A stretch of 64,000 bases of DNA from Prochlorococcus sp. AG-347-L20 (GCA_003281225.1 QCCP01000001.1:248001-312000); one strand, 5' to 3'. Counted from the first letter of the stretch, positions 23,175 through 32,452 are shown. Notes: generated by a model from the sequence alone, not told the origin. Numbers and translations: made by a program.

Positions 23175-23357
23175 TCAAACGTCTGATCTAGAGTAAGCAG
23201 GTATTAGCATTCCACCATCTTGATCGTCATTATTATCATCATCAAACCCACCCCCCAAAAGTAATTCAATAATTACAAGTACAGCTACTGGATAAAGGCA
23301 CCATAATATCGCTGTAAAAGGACTTACTGAGGAAGAAGCTGAGTAAAATTCTGTCAT
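23175..23357 (-). CDS. 60-residue membrane protein with Asp-rich tail
   Basis: One span (about residues 14-36, ending L-L-L-G-G-G-F), then D-D-D-N-N-D-D-Q-D-G-G-M-L-I-P-A. The acidic D-D-Q-D-G-G-x-L-I tail recurs in the plus-strand gene at 24494-24628. The tail could bind calcium or another cation next to the membrane. Function unknown. Confidence 0.6.
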   Translation of the reverse strand: MTEFYSASSSVSPFTAILWCLYPVAVLVIIELLLGGGFDDDNNDDQDGGMLIPAYSRSDV

Positions 23358-23641
23358 GAGTTGATATTAATCTAAAGAAACAACAATTGTGGATCCTCTG
23401 GGTAGTGTTTTATTCAATATTTCTAAAAATATTTTTTAAAAACTTTTCTCTTTAGCACAAATAGATCTTTGGTATGTATTGATATTTTTATTCTTAAAAT
23501 CAATTTGAATAATAATTTTTTTGAACCTACTGAGAAACTAATAATGACATAATGAATCGCGCGATTGTTATTTTTTATACTTAACAATAATTGTACAATT
23601 TTGATTCAAAAACTATTATTTATCTTGATTTTATAAATTCT

Positions 23642-23773
23642 ATGTTTTCTTTCACTTTTGATCCTTTGGCTGCGATATTTGGTATATCAGGAATTGTAGG
23701 CTTCTTTTTCTTCGTTTCTGCTGCTAATGGAACTTCCAGTATCAATACAAAACCAAAAAAGGAATTAGATTAG
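23642..23773 (+). CDS. 43-residue single-span membrane protein
   Basis: I start at the ATG 23642; a TTG at 23591 would add 17 residues. The span reads L-A-A-I-F-G-I-S-G-I-V-G-F-F-F-F-V-S-A-A-N and is followed by a short Lys-rich tail. Ends just before a bidirectional terminator. Confidence 0.5.
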   Translation: MFSFTFDPLAAIFGISGIVGFFFFVSAANGTSSINTKPKKELD

Positions 23774-23792
23774 AACCTATTGTCTCAGAAAA

Positions 23793-23815
23793 CTAAATTG
23801 AAATTTTCAATTTAG
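23793..23815. terminator. bidirectional terminator between convergent micro-genes
   Basis: CTAAATTGAAA and TTTCAATTTAG form a perfect 11-bp inverted repeat around one base. It lies between the stop of the plus gene (23773) and the stop of the minus gene (23838). Confidence 0.75.
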
Positions 23816-23837
23816 TATTTAAAAGGCCTTTTAATTA

Positions 23838-24008
23838 TTACTTATTCCATTGTTTAGAAATAAATTCAAGAAAATCTTTTAGATCCTCTTCAGGACAATT
23901 TGTTTGTTTTTGTAAATCAATGCAAATTTGCTTAATATTTTCAAAGGCTTTTTTTACTATTTCGTTTTTTTCAATAACCTCAAAATATTCTTGATCAGTA
24001 AAAGGCAT
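23838..24008 (-). CDS. 56-residue hypothetical protein
   Basis: AAGGAAAC ribosome-binding site about 10 nt before the ATG. Acidic, helical protein with two Cys (K-Q-I-C-I-D-L-Q-K and T-N-C-P-E-E-D). Resembles small Nif11- or leader-like helical proteins only in composition. Function unknown. Confidence 0.55.
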   Translation of the reverse strand: MPFTDQEYFEVIEKNEIVKKAFENIKQICIDLQKQTNCPEEDLKDFLEFISKQWNK

Positions 24009-24099
24009 AATATTAGTTTCCTTCTTGAAAATTATTTATTAACCATATTTTATCTACATAGACTTAACAGTAAAGAAGAAAAAATCTTTTTTCTTAAAT

Positions 24100-24375
24100 T
24101 TAGCTACCCAATCGATAATGTTTCTTAATACTTTTGGTTACTTCCCATTCGCAGTTAAGTCCAGCAGGAAACTCAACTAGATCTCCAGCTTTAATCATGT
24201 AAATGTCACCGTTTTGGGTACTTATTTTCGCTTGACCTTCAATAATTAAGCAAATTTCCTTATCATCGTAATTCCATTGAAATTTGCTTGGATGACATTC
24301 CCAAATAGGCCAACTTTTTATTCCATACTGAATTATTACGCTTGCACTACAGGGGGAAGTTATAAGAACTTTCAC
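24100..24375 (-). CDS. cupin-domain protein (DUF861 / ureidoglycine aminohydrolase type)
   Basis: 91 residues: W-P-I-W-E-C-H-P-S-K-F-Q-W-N-Y, then E-I-C-L-I-I-E-G-Q-A and K-A-G-D-L-V-E-F-P-A-G-L-N-C-E-W. This order (S-x-F-x-W-x-Y-D and G-D-L-V-x-F-P-A-G) is characteristic of the small DUF861 cupins found across cyanobacteria and plant chloroplasts. The ligand is unknown; not enough to claim ureide metabolism. Confidence 0.8.
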   Translation of the reverse strand: MKVLITSPCSASVIIQYGIKSWPIWECHPSKFQWNYDDKEICLIIEGQAKISTQNGDIYMIKAGDLVEFPAGLNCEWEVTKSIKKHYRLGS

Positions 24376-24493
24376 GAAATAGTTCTGATGTGTTTTTTCA
24401 TTTTACAAATAAAAGAAATATTTATTTTCGAGAATGTGTATTTCTTTACTGTCTTTTATTTTTTTTCGTTTATCATAAAAAAAATTCTAATTT

Positions 24494-24628
24494 ATGGATG
24501 AGCTTTCTGTATTGTCAATTTCGCTATCTATAGCTTCTCTAGGAATATTTTTTTTATTTTTCGCTTCAAATGATGATGATGACCAAGATGGAGGTAAGTT
24601 GATTAAATCATTAGAAAGAATTAATTAA
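24494..24628 (+). CDS. 44-residue membrane protein with Asp-rich tail
   Basis: One span (about residues 5-26), then A-S-N-D-D-D-D-Q-D-G-G-K-L-I-K-S. Shares the D-D-Q-D-G-G-x-L-I motif with the gene at 23175-23357. Stop overlaps that of the convergent micro-gene by 4 nt. Confidence 0.55.
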   Translation: MDELSVLSISLSIASLGIFFLFFASNDDDDQDGGKLIKSLERIN

Positions 24629-24747
24629 TTCCAAGTAAATAAAACATTTAATAGAGATTTGTAACCTATGAAGCCTGCATAAATGCAGCTTAAAAAAATA
24701 ACATAAACTTCCAATGTTCCGAGTCTTTTTTTCTTTAATGTTTTCAT
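24625..24747 (-). CDS. 40-residue single-span membrane protein
   Basis: Basic head (M-K-T-L-K-K-K-R) and a span with one Cys (V-Y-V-I-F-L-S-C-I-Y-A-G-F-I-G-Y). Positive-inside orientation puts the head in the cytoplasm. Function unknown. Confidence 0.45.
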   Translation of the reverse strand: MKTLKKKRLGTLEVYVIFLSCIYAGFIGYKSLLNVLFTWN

Positions 24748-24824
24748 TGTTTTGAGTGTTTATAAGGTAATTTTATTTAATTTGATTTTTATTAACATGA
24801 GTATTTTTTACATTAACTCAGAGA

Positions 24825-25697
24825 TTAAAGAATTATTAATGTCAAGCCAAAAAATAAAAAACAAGTAAAAAATATTATTTTTTTGGTAATGTCTCTTTCC
24901 TCAGTCTTAGCAAAAAATAAGGAAATTACTGGAGATATGCTTAATAAAGCCCATCCTACTCCTATGGGAAGGGTTTTAAACACAACTTGTTGTAGAAATA
25001 TTCCTACGTTTGTTCCAAGAAGTATTGAAATAAAAAATCTTTTTTGTTGTTTTTTGTCTATGTTTTTTAAGAAAAAATTAATCTTAAATCCTTTTAGACT
25101 AATTAAAAAAATTATTGCACCTAATAATCTTATTTCAGTTGTAAGGAAAGGAGATAAATTGCTTTGAAGGAAAACCATCCTTGATAAAAGACCTCCAAGA
25201 ACAGCACATAAAACTGATAAAAAAGGAAAAGCAAAAATCTTAAAGTTATTTTTTTCTGAGAAAGAGAAGTTTTCCTCTTTAAATTCGTTACCTTTTCTGA
25301 GAATTATGAATAGCGAAATCGTTACTATAATTATTCCAACCCATGATTTAGTTGTTAAATTTTCATTAATAAAAAATTCACCTGATAAAGCTGCCATTAA
25401 CGGAGAAAGAGTTTCTATAGATAAAGTTTTTCTTGTGCCAATTGTTTGTAGTGACTTCAAATAGAAAGTATCACCTAAACCAATACCTATTATTCCACTA
25501 ATTAGTAGGATAAATATGTTTTTTAATTCAGTTGTAGAACTTAGATTGATAAAAGCAGGTATAAAAATTAAAAAAGCTATTATATTTTTTATTAAATTAA
25601 TATCTATTGATTTATATTTTTGAGTTTGCGAGCGCCAAATAAAGCACGCATATGTCCAAGATGTAGCAGCTCCAAAAGCAGAAAGGATTCCAATCAA
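24825..25697 (-). CDS. EamA/DMT-family transporter
   Basis: 290 residues with ten predicted spans in two EamA repeats. The first repeat ends with G-D-T-F-Y-L-K-S-L-Q-T-I-G-T-R-K-T-L-S-I-E-T-L-S-P-L, the typical conserved edge of drug/metabolite transporters. The second half has G-W-A-L-L-S-I-S-P-V-I-S. The substrate is not predictable; members export amino acids, nucleotide sugars or toxins. Confidence 0.85.
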   Translation of the reverse strand: MIGILSAFGAATSWTYACFIWRSQTQKYKSIDINLIKNIIAFLIFIPAFINLSSTTELKNIFILLISGIIGIGLGDTFYLKSLQTIGTRKTLSIETLSPLMAALSGEFFINENLTTKSWVGIIIVTISLFIILRKGNEFKEENFSFSEKNNFKIFAFPFLSVLCAVLGGLLSRMVFLQSNLSPFLTTEIRLLGAIIFLISLKGFKINFFLKNIDKKQQKRFFISILLGTNVGIFLQQVVFKTLPIGVGWALLSISPVISLFFAKTEERDITKKIIFFTCFLFFGLTLIIL

Positions 25698-25718
25698 AAC
25701 GAATAATTTTTAAAAATT

Positions 25719-25817
25719 TTATTTTATAAATTGAGTAAATGCTAAAAAGAATACATAAATAAGAATCAAAATCCCAGGTAAGTACTGAATTAGTGATTTG
25801 AAATTATTTTTTTTCAT
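25719..25817 (-). CDS. 32-residue single-span membrane peptide
   Basis: Short basic head (M-K-K-N-N-F-K) and a span of about 20 residues (Y-L-P-G-I-L-I-L-I-Y-V-F-F-L-A-F). Located 17 nt after the gene at 25835-26071, probably co-transcribed. Function unknown. Confidence 0.45.
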   Translation of the reverse strand: MKKNNFKSLIQYLPGILILIYVFFLAFTQFIK

Positions 25818-25834
25818 GTTTCTAAATAATTATT

Positions 25835-26071
25835 TTAAACAGTTTTTTTATTAGTAGGGTACAAACTCTCTAACTTCTTTCTTCTTTGAACTTTCGCATT
25901 AATTCTTTCTTCTTTTTCTTTTTTCTTGATCTCATCATTTATTTTATTTTGTCTATATCCAAACCAAAGTAGCACCCAAATAACTGAAGTTATTAAAAGA
26001 AGAGCAGTATATTGACCAGTCATAGGAAAACTGGCCTCAGAATATTTAACGTAAGAAAATAACAAACTCAT
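25835..26071 (-). CDS. 78-residue membrane-anchored basic protein
   Basis: One span at about residues 22-38 (T-A-L-L-L-I-T-S-V-I-W-V-L-L-W-F-G-Y), then a long charged tail (K-K-K-E-K-E-E-R-I and R-R-K-K-L-E-S-L-Y-P). Met17 is an alternative start. The end R-R-K-K-L-E-S-L-Y-P-x-N-K-K resembles the end of the gene at 36607 (Y-R-K-R-L-E-L-I-N-N-L-Y-P-K-K). Function unknown. Confidence 0.6.
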   Translation of the reverse strand: MSLLFSYVKYSEASFPMTGQYTALLLITSVIWVLLWFGYRQNKINDEIKKKEKEERINAKVQRRKKLESLYPTNKKTV

Positions 26072-26256
26072 TTAATTAACTTAAAGCATAAAAATAACGA
26101 CTGTGTTGATTTTTCTAGAAATTTAAAAATTAGCGAATCGTAGATATTTATTATGTAGTTTAAAAGTTTTATATTTATTTTTTTATGGTTTTTGGACTAA
26201 TTTTTCTTTATAACTACTTGCTATTATCAGATTGAAGCATATTAAATAATAAGTTT

Positions 26257-27486
26257 TTGGAACCTTTTGATTTAGCAGTTGTTGGAGGCGGTGCAGCCGG
26301 TTTTATGACAGCAATAACTGCTGCTGAAAATGGAGTAAAAAAAATAATAATTCTTGAAGGCACTTCAAAACTTATGGAGAAAGTAAGGATTAGTGGAGGG
26401 GGAAGATGTAACGTCATTAATGCGACATGGATACCGAATGAACTAGTTGAGAATTACCCCAGAGGTGGAATTCAGCTCTTGGAATCATTTAATCGTTTTG
26501 CTGCTGGAGATGTATATGATTGGTTTGAGAAAAAAGGGTTAAAATTAAAAATTGAGGAAGATCTAAGAGTTTTCCCAGAATCTAATTCTTCTTCAGATGT
26601 TATTGATTGTTTAAGAAATAGTGCTTTATCAAAAAACGTAGAGATATTAACAAAATTTTTTGTAAAAGAAATTTCAAAAACTCCAGATAATATATTCAAT
26701 ATTTTTAGTCTTAAAAAAGCAAAGGTAACTGCAAAAAATATTATTCTTTCAACTGGAGGTAATCCAAGCGGATATAAATTAGCTCAAAATCTTGGACACA
26801 CCATTGTTAAACCTGTACCATCGCTTTTTACTTTTTCTACAAAAGAACCAAATTTGGATGAATGTAGTGGGGTATCCATAAAGGGCATAGATATAGAAAT
26901 TAAATTAAACAATAAGAATTTTCAAAATAGAGGCGATTTACTAATAACGCATTGGGGGTTTAGTGGGCCAGTAGTATTAAAACTTTCATCAATTGCAGCA
27001 AGGGAACTTTATAGACAAAAATATAAATTTAATCTAATCATTAAATGGTCTTCTTTAAGTAATGAGGAGTTAAAAGAAAAAGTTAATTATTTAAGATTAA
27101 ATAAAGGCAAGGTGAATCTTATTAATAGTAGACCTGTTCCACTATTAACAAAAAGATTATGGATTTTTTTATTAAAGAAAATAGGTATTGATAAAGAGAA
27201 AAAGTGGGCTGATTTACTGGCGGATGAAAGAGAGAAAATGATAAATACTCTAATGAGGGATAAATATATAATTTCGGGCAAAGGTCCATTTGGAGAAGAA
27301 TTTGTTACTTCCGGAGGCGTAAAAATTAATGAGGTTAACTTTAAAAGTATGGAGAGCTTAATTTGTCCAGGGTTATTTTTTTCTGGAGAAGTTTTGGATG
27401 TTGATGGGATCACTGGTGGATTTAATTTTCAACATTGTTGGACAAGTGGATGGATCGCTGGGACGGCAGTCTCAAAGTTAAATTAA
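26257..27486 (+). CDS. BaiN/HI0933-family FAD-dependent oxidoreductase
   Basis: 409 residues from a TTG start. The FAD dinucleotide-binding motif A-V-V-G-G-G-A-A-G-F lies at residues 7-16, followed by R-I-S-G-G-G-R-C-N-V, the hallmark of the HI0933/BaiN family. The end D-V-D-G-I-T-G-G-F-N-F-Q-H-C-W-T-S-G is also typical. Family members are NAD(P)H- or FAD-linked reductases of unknown natural substrate in cyanobacteria. Confidence 0.9.
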   Translation: MEPFDLAVVGGGAAGFMTAITAAENGVKKIIILEGTSKLMEKVRISGGGRCNVINATWIPNELVENYPRGGIQLLESFNRFAAGDVYDWFEKKGLKLKIEEDLRVFPESNSSSDVIDCLRNSALSKNVEILTKFFVKEISKTPDNIFNIFSLKKAKVTAKNIILSTGGNPSGYKLAQNLGHTIVKPVPSLFTFSTKEPNLDECSGVSIKGIDIEIKLNNKNFQNRGDLLITHWGFSGPVVLKLSSIAARELYRQKYKFNLIIKWSSLSNEELKEKVNYLRLNKGKVNLINSRPVPLLTKRLWIFLLKKIGIDKEKKWADLLADEREKMINTLMRDKYIISGKGPFGEEFVTSGGVKINEVNFKSMESLICPGLFFSGEVLDVDGITGGFNFQHCWTSGWIAGTAVSKLN

Positions 27487-27620
27487 TCAATAATAAATTA
27501 ATAAGTAATAAATCAGTAAGTAACAATTCAATAAGTTTATCTTTTTTTTATTAAGTATTAGACGGAAAAAGTTTTTTGGAGAAACTTTAATTTTAAAGTT
27601 TTAATTATTGGTGAAGATTA

Positions 27621-28370
27621 ATGCAGAATCTTGTATCAAAAAAAGAAGAAGAGGAAAGAAGATTAAAAGCTTTGGCAGAATATAGGATTTTGGGAACAAA
27701 GCCAGAATCATGTTATGACGATATTACAAAAATTGCTGCTACAACCTGTAATGTGCCTATTTCTTTAATGACTTTGGTAGACAAAGATAAACAATGGTTT
27801 AAATCCAAAATAGGACTTCAAATATCAGAAACTAGAAGAGATTGGTCTTTTTGTACACATGCAATAAAAGAAAATAGTCCATTAATTATTAATGATGCTT
27901 TCCAAGATGAAAGATTTATAAATAATCCATTGGTAACTGGAGATCCAAAGATTCGTTTTTATGCAGGTTTTCCCCTTAGAAATAGTGATGGTAATAAGCT
28001 TGGAACTCTGTGCGTAATAGATAGAAAGCCAGGAAATCTAACTACACAACAATTTAATATTATGGAATTATTATCCAAGCAAATAGTTTCATTTTTAGAG
28101 CTTAGAAAAAAGTCATTAAATTTGCTAGATGCTTTATCTAATTTGCATAAACAGGAAGGGATTTTATCTGTATGTTCATATTGCAGAGAAGTAAAAAATA
28201 AGGAGGGCGATTGGATGCATTTAGAAAAATATCTTTCGAAAATTAGTGATATTAGATTCAGTCATGGTGTTTGTGATAATTGTATGGAAAAACATTTCCC
28301 AGATGTAATCGAAGTGTGGAATAAAAAGGATTTTTTTGAAGATGGTCAAAAAAGGTTTTTAGAGTCCTAG
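27621..28370 (+). CDS. GAF-domain protein with C-terminal Cys-rich module
   Basis: 249 residues. After a short charged helix, residues about 25-165 form a GAF domain (I-S-L-M-T-L-V-D-K-D-K-Q-W-F, F-C-T-H-A-I, F-Y-A-G-F-P-L, L-G-T-L-C-V-I-D). The last third has V-C-S-Y-C-R-E and H-G-V-C-D-N-C around W-M-H-L-E-K-Y-L: two C-x2-C pairs that likely bind zinc. This module is often attached to receivers, PAS or GAF sensors. No output enzyme is fused. It may sense light, redox or a small molecule. Confidence 0.85.
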   Translation: MQNLVSKKEEEERRLKALAEYRILGTKPESCYDDITKIAATTCNVPISLMTLVDKDKQWFKSKIGLQISETRRDWSFCTHAIKENSPLIINDAFQDERFINNPLVTGDPKIRFYAGFPLRNSDGNKLGTLCVIDRKPGNLTTQQFNIMELLSKQIVSFLELRKKSLNLLDALSNLHKQEGILSVCSYCREVKNKEGDWMHLEKYLSKISDIRFSHGVCDNCMEKHFPDVIEVWNKKDFFEDGQKRFLES

Positions 28371-28458
28371 AATCAATAACTTGCTTTTTATTGTTTAATC
28401 TATTTTCTAAACAAATTCTTTTTTTGGTGGTTAGTATTGTATAAATTTTGACTAGAAA

Positions 28459-28944
28459 ATGTTATTAGGAACTTTATTAACAGGTGAAATTGCTAAAAGT
28501 GCACTAGTGGCATATGTTCATTATTTAGGAATTATATTGTGTTTCGGTTCTCTTTTATTTGAAAGATTGACTCTAAAAGTAGATCTTAATAGAAATGAGA
28601 CGATTTCAATGATAATTGCAGATGTGGTCTATGGTTTGGCAGGAGTTGCAATATTGGTTACTGGGATTTTGCGTGTTAAGTATTTTGGTCAAGGAGGTGA
28701 TTTTTATACAGGTAATCCTGTTTTTTGGATAAAAGTTTCTCTTTACATTCTGGTGGGATTACTTTCTTTATATCCAACAACAACCTATATCTTATGGGCC
28801 ATTCCATTAAGTAAGAATAAATTACCTGAAATATCTGAAAATCTAGTTAAGAGGTTCAGACTAATCATTACTACTGAATTAGTGGGCTTTGCAACAATAC
28901 CTTTGTTTGCCACTCTCATGGCTAGAGGTGTAGGTTTAGGTTGA
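28459..28944 (+). CDS. DUF2214-family membrane protein
   Basis: 161 residues with four spans. It contains A-L-V-A-Y-V-H-Y-L-G and F-G-S-L-L-F-E-R, then I-L-R-V-x-Y-F-G-Q-G-G-D-F-Y-T-G-N-P-V-F-W-I-K, which are characteristic of DUF2214, a cyanobacterial and plastid membrane family of unknown function. Its end overlaps the TTG start of the next gene by 4 nt. Confidence 0.8.
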   Translation: MLLGTLLTGEIAKSALVAYVHYLGIILCFGSLLFERLTLKVDLNRNETISMIIADVVYGLAGVAILVTGILRVKYFGQGGDFYTGNPVFWIKVSLYILVGLLSLYPTTTYILWAIPLSKNKLPEISENLVKRFRLIITTELVGFATIPLFATLMARGVGLG

Positions 28945-29477
28945 ATAATTTATTTCTAGAAAGAAATTGTTTAAAAAGTGCTAACAAACTATATAGATGG
29001 AGTTTAAGTTATAAGATTTCTAAATCTAAAAAAGAGATTATCTTTATTGGTTTAAATCCTTCATTATCGGATGAAGTTCTCTTGGACAATACAACAAAAA
29101 AGATAATCAAAATTTCGAAAAACAATAATTACGGCAAAGTAAAATTAATAAATCTATTTGCTCTTATTTCAAGTAAACCAGAAAAACTATTTGAACATAA
29201 ATACCCTGTGGGTTATCTAAACAATAATCATATTTATAAAAACTTAAAACACTGGTCTGAAAGTAAAAATTGTGATTTATGGTTAGGTTGGGGTAACAAA
29301 GGTAAATTTCTAAATAGAAATAAAAGAATATCAAAAAAAATTATGCAATATAACTCAATTAGGAAAAATAATTTTGATAATCCTCTTGGACCGCTTTTGA
29401 TTAAGAAAACAATCAAAGATAATCCAATACACCCACTATATTGTTCTGATAATTCCATCCTCCAATCTTTTTTTTAG
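28941..29477 (+). CDS. DUF1643-family protein
   Basis: 178 residues from a TTG. It has I-I-F-I-G-L-N-P-S-L-S-D, K-L-I-N-L-F-A-L and L-W-L-G-W-G-N-K-G, the order seen in DUF1643, a family of unknown function found sporadically in bacteria and phages. Start chosen for the 4-nt overlap with the upstream gene, indicating coupling. Confidence 0.8.
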   Translation: MNNLFLERNCLKSANKLYRWSLSYKISKSKKEIIFIGLNPSLSDEVLLDNTTKKIIKISKNNNYGKVKLINLFALISSKPEKLFEHKYPVGYLNNNHIYKNLKHWSESKNCDLWLGWGNKGKFLNRNKRISKKIMQYNSIRKNNFDNPLGPLLIKKTIKDNPIHPLYCSDNSILQSFF

Positions 29478-29559
29478 GTGGTAAGGCTCAAATGCAAAAC
29501 AGTATTTTTAGCTATTCCATTAAATATATGTTAATTTCTATTTGTTAAGTTAACCCAAT

Positions 29560-29688
29560 ATGAAAATTTCAAAGCAATTAAATAAATTAAAAAACTTGAA
29601 TGTTGAGGCAGAAAAATGTTCTACAAGAGAAGAAGCAAAAAAAATAATTAATAAAGCAAATAAAGCACAAAGTAAAATCAACAAATAA
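29560..29688 (+). CDS. 42-residue Lys-rich coiled-coil peptide
   Basis: Almost fully helical, Lys/Ala/Asn-rich, one Cys (E-K-C-S-T-R-E-E-A-K-K). Short repeat K-x-x-N-K-A-N-K-A in the second half. Function unknown. Confidence 0.45.
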   Translation: MKISKQLNKLKNLNVEAEKCSTREEAKKIINKANKAQSKINK

Positions 29689-29774
29689 ATAAAAAGTAAT
29701 TTCACTTATTCATAATTTATAATTTTCAAAAATATTTAATTTCACAAATACACCAAATTTATTTCTTAGTATTT

Positions 29775-30506
29775 ATGTCTTTGAAAATAATTAAAATAAG
29801 GAAATCGCACGAAAGATTTAGATCGACTAGAGAATGGCTAAATTCGATGCATTCATTTTCTTTCGCAGAGCATAGAGATCCAAAATGGGATAATTTTGGG
29901 AAAATTAGAGTTATAAACGAAGATATTATTTCTCCTAATGCAGGATTTAATACCCATTCTCATGCAAATATGGAAATAATTACAGTCGTTACAAAAGGAG
30001 CAATAACTCATAGAGATTCTTTAAACAATCTTGGAAAAATTCACAAAGATGAAGTACAAGTTATGTCTGCAGGTACTGGAATCTCTCATAGCGAGAAGAA
30101 TGAAGAAAATGAGAACTGTAAGTTGTTCCAGATTTGGATATACCCTCAAAAAGAAAATATCAAACCTCGATATGATCAAATTTCATTAAATGAAAAGTTG
30201 TGGGACAATCTTATTTTTAATTACAAAGACGGTAAAAATAATAAGCTTTTTCTAAATCAAAGTATCTCTTTATGGCGTTGTAAATATAAGCCAATTAAAG
30301 AAAAAAAATTGCCATTAAAAATCGATAAATATAATTGGATACAAATAATAGAAGGTAATCTTTTATTAAAAAGTAAAGACTCTAATTCAAATATATTTCT
30401 CGAGTCTGGAGATGGCTTGGGTTTTGAAGTTAATTATTATGATGATGTCTCTATAGATACTGAAAAAGACTTAGATTTTCTCTTATTTTCGATGCCTTCT
30501 TTATAA
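29775..30506 (+). CDS. pirin-family cupin protein
   Basis: 243 residues. N-terminal pirin signature: S-F-A-E-H-R-D-P-K-W-D-N-F-G, then H-S-H-A-N-M-E-I-I-T, Q-V-M-S-A-G-T-G-I-S-H-S-E, which carries the iron-binding His residues, and the matching E. The C-terminal half is a degenerate second cupin. Bacterial pirins include quercetin dioxygenase-like enzymes (YhaK/YhhW); the substrate here is unknown. Confidence 0.9.
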   Translation: MSLKIIKIRKSHERFRSTREWLNSMHSFSFAEHRDPKWDNFGKIRVINEDIISPNAGFNTHSHANMEIITVVTKGAITHRDSLNNLGKIHKDEVQVMSAGTGISHSEKNEENENCKLFQIWIYPQKENIKPRYDQISLNEKLWDNLIFNYKDGKNNKLFLNQSISLWRCKYKPIKEKKLPLKIDKYNWIQIIEGNLLLKSKDSNSNIFLESGDGLGFEVNYYDDVSIDTEKDLDFLLFSMPSL

Positions 30507-30520
30507 TCTATCTGCCACTT

Positions 30521-30835
30521 TTACCCATCAACTCCTTTATTAAATGCATTTAAGGCTTGCAAAGCCATATTAAGGTGAACTTCCATAGCACCAAGTGCAA
30601 TTAGAGAATTGGGTGATTTATCTTTTAGTAAATTCTCTTTTCTTTTTGATAACTCATTAACTACCTTCTTAGTTGAAGCTTCCCAATTGTTTATTAACTC
30701 TTCAAATTCTCTTTTTTCGGGGCTTTCTATTTCTGCTAATTCATCAGAAAAATGAGCATCCTTTTGTGCCTTAAGCATCAAGTAACTTAATTTTTTATGA
30801 CTTATTGCTTGAGGTAAATTGTTAGATTCACTCAT
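30521..30835 (-). CDS. hypothetical helical protein, 104 residues
   Basis: Helix-rich, charged; reads K-L-S-Y-L-M-L-K-A-Q-K-D-A-H-F-S-D-E-L-A and later S-L-I-A-L-G-A-M-E-V-H-L-N-M-A-L. No known domain. It lies 86 nt upstream of no other gene on its strand except murD, which reads into it. Probably conserved among marine cyanobacteria, from memory of similar proteins. Confidence 0.65.
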   Translation of the reverse strand: MSESNNLPQAISHKKLSYLMLKAQKDAHFSDELAEIESPEKREFEELINNWEASTKKVVNELSKRKENLLKDKSPNSLIALGAMEVHLNMALQALNAFNKGVDG

Positions 30836-30921
30836 TGCTAGTAGTTAATTTATAGTCAAAATCTAACTAATTAAGTGAATATTTGCTAGAGGGTAAACGG
30901 TTGTGATGACCGACCTGAAAA

Positions 30922-32352
30922 TTACGAAATGATACTTGAACAAAAAATGGATTTATTAACCTTTAATTTTTCACTTATTAGTTTCTTGAAATAATCTCCA
31001 CGCTCTTCATAATTTTTAAATTGATCAAAACTAGAGCATGAAGGTGAGAATAATAATGTTCCAACCCTATTATTTTGTAAATAATGAAAAACAAAATTTA
31101 AAAGCTCTTTTAGTTCTGAAAATTCAAAAATATTTTTTTTAAATCCCTCATTAATAAGCGCCATTTTTAGGACTTTTGAGCTTTCTCCAAAAAGGAAAAC
31201 ACATTTAACTTTTTTCTTTAAAACTTTTATCCATTCACTATATTCATTGCTTTTTAATCTACCCCCAGCAATGATTATTATTTGACCTTCAATTGAACTT
31301 ATTCCCGCAATAGAGGAGTCAAAATTTGTAGCTTTACTATCATTAATGATTTCCAGATCATTTTTTTTATAAATTGTTTCCATCCTATGGGGTAATTGTT
31401 TGTAATTAGATAAAGAATTTTTAATCTTCTTGCCAGATAATCCAACTTTTCTTGCTGCTGCAATTACCAATAAAAGATTTTGAAGATTATGTATTCCTTT
31501 TAAAGAAAAATGTTCAATTTTGAATAATTTCTTCCCTCTCTCAACAATGTATGATTGATCATCTATCCAATAATCGCAATGAATAAAATTTGATTTATCG
31601 AAACTAGTTGTTATCCAAACCCCTCTTGATAGCAAACTGTAGTGATTTCTTAGGTTTTTATCGTCATAATTATAAATTCTAAAATCAGATTTATCTAACA
31701 AGCTTTTTTTTATGTTGAAATAGTTTTCAAGTGTTTTATGTCTTTCAAGATGATCTTCTGTGAAGGTTGTCCATATACCAATATTAGGTTTTATTTCTGG
31801 AGATATTTCTATTTGATAACTGCTTAATTCAGCTACAATCCAATCAATTTTTTCATGTTTTTTGGAGTGAGCATATTTACATAAAGGTGTACCAATATTT
31901 CCAGCAAAAGGAGCATATAATCCAGTATCGCAGAGTATATGGCTTAGTAGATGAGTAACAGTAGTCTTGCCATTAGTGCCAGTAATACCTATCCAATTTG
32001 TGTTTTTTAAAATTTCCCATGCAATATTAATTTCTCCAATTACTTTAATTCCCTTTTTTTTTAATTCAATAATAGTTATATGGTCATAAGGTATTGATGG
32101 ACTTACAACAACAGATTCGATCTCTTTCACAAAAGGTTGAATTTCTTCAAATACAAATTCCTTATTTAGAGAAACTATTATATTAAGCTCTTCTAATGTT
32201 GTTTTTCTTTCTAAGAATTCTATCCCATCTTTACTTTCCCAAACAATTACTCTTTTATTGATGCTTCTCAAATACTTGGCAGCCCAAAATCCAGATTTAC
32301 CTAATCCAATTACAAGATTAATATTTCTTTTACTTGAATGATTATCTATCAT
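30922..32352 (-). CDS. murD: UDP-N-acetylmuramoylalanine--D-glutamate ligase
   Basis: Cytoplasmic peptidoglycan-precursor ligase that adds D-Glu to UDP-MurNAc-L-Ala with ATP. It shows V-I-G-L-G-K-S-G near the N-terminus (UDP-binding domain), the Mur-ligase ATP motif [19 protein letters not shown], and N-D-S-K-A-T-N. I start at the ATG 32352 (476 residues); the frame extends to 32400 but the extra 16 residues are hydrophobic and not family-like. Confidence 0.93.
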   Translation of the reverse strand: MIDNHSSKRNINLVIGLGKSGFWAAKYLRSINKRVIVWESKDGIEFLERKTTLEELNIIVSLNKEFVFEEIQPFVKEIESVVVSPSIPYDHITIIELKKKGIKVIGEINIAWEILKNTNWIGITGTNGKTTVTHLLSHILCDTGLYAPFAGNIGTPLCKYAHSKKHEKIDWIVAELSSYQIEISPEIKPNIGIWTTFTEDHLERHKTLENYFNIKKSLLDKSDFRIYNYDDKNLRNHYSLLSRGVWITTSFDKSNFIHCDYWIDDQSYIVERGKKLFKIEHFSLKGIHNLQNLLLVIAAARKVGLSGKKIKNSLSNYKQLPHRMETIYKKNDLEIINDSKATNFDSSIAGISSIEGQIIIIAGGRLKSNEYSEWIKVLKKKVKCVFLFGESSKVLKMALINEGFKKNIFEFSELKELLNFVFHYLQNNRVGTLLFSPSCSSFDQFKNYEERGDYFKKLISEKLKVNKSIFCSSIIS

Positions 32353-32452
32353 TATATTTATAATTGCATTTATATTAATTGTGTTTAAGGGGTAATTCAA
32401 TCATGAGATTTTTCTTCATTATTTATAATATTCGCCCAAGAAAAGTTAATTA

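Noticed and set aside
24277-24501. 74-codon plus-strand frame
   Set aside because: Mostly antisense to the cupin gene and then low-complexity; the supported plus-strand gene starts at 24494 in another frame.
27487-27545. short repeats of AATAAGTAA/AGTAAGTAA type
   Set aside because: Degenerate low-complexity AT-rich sequence; no regular unit or spacer that would suggest a CRISPR array or a true tandem repeat.
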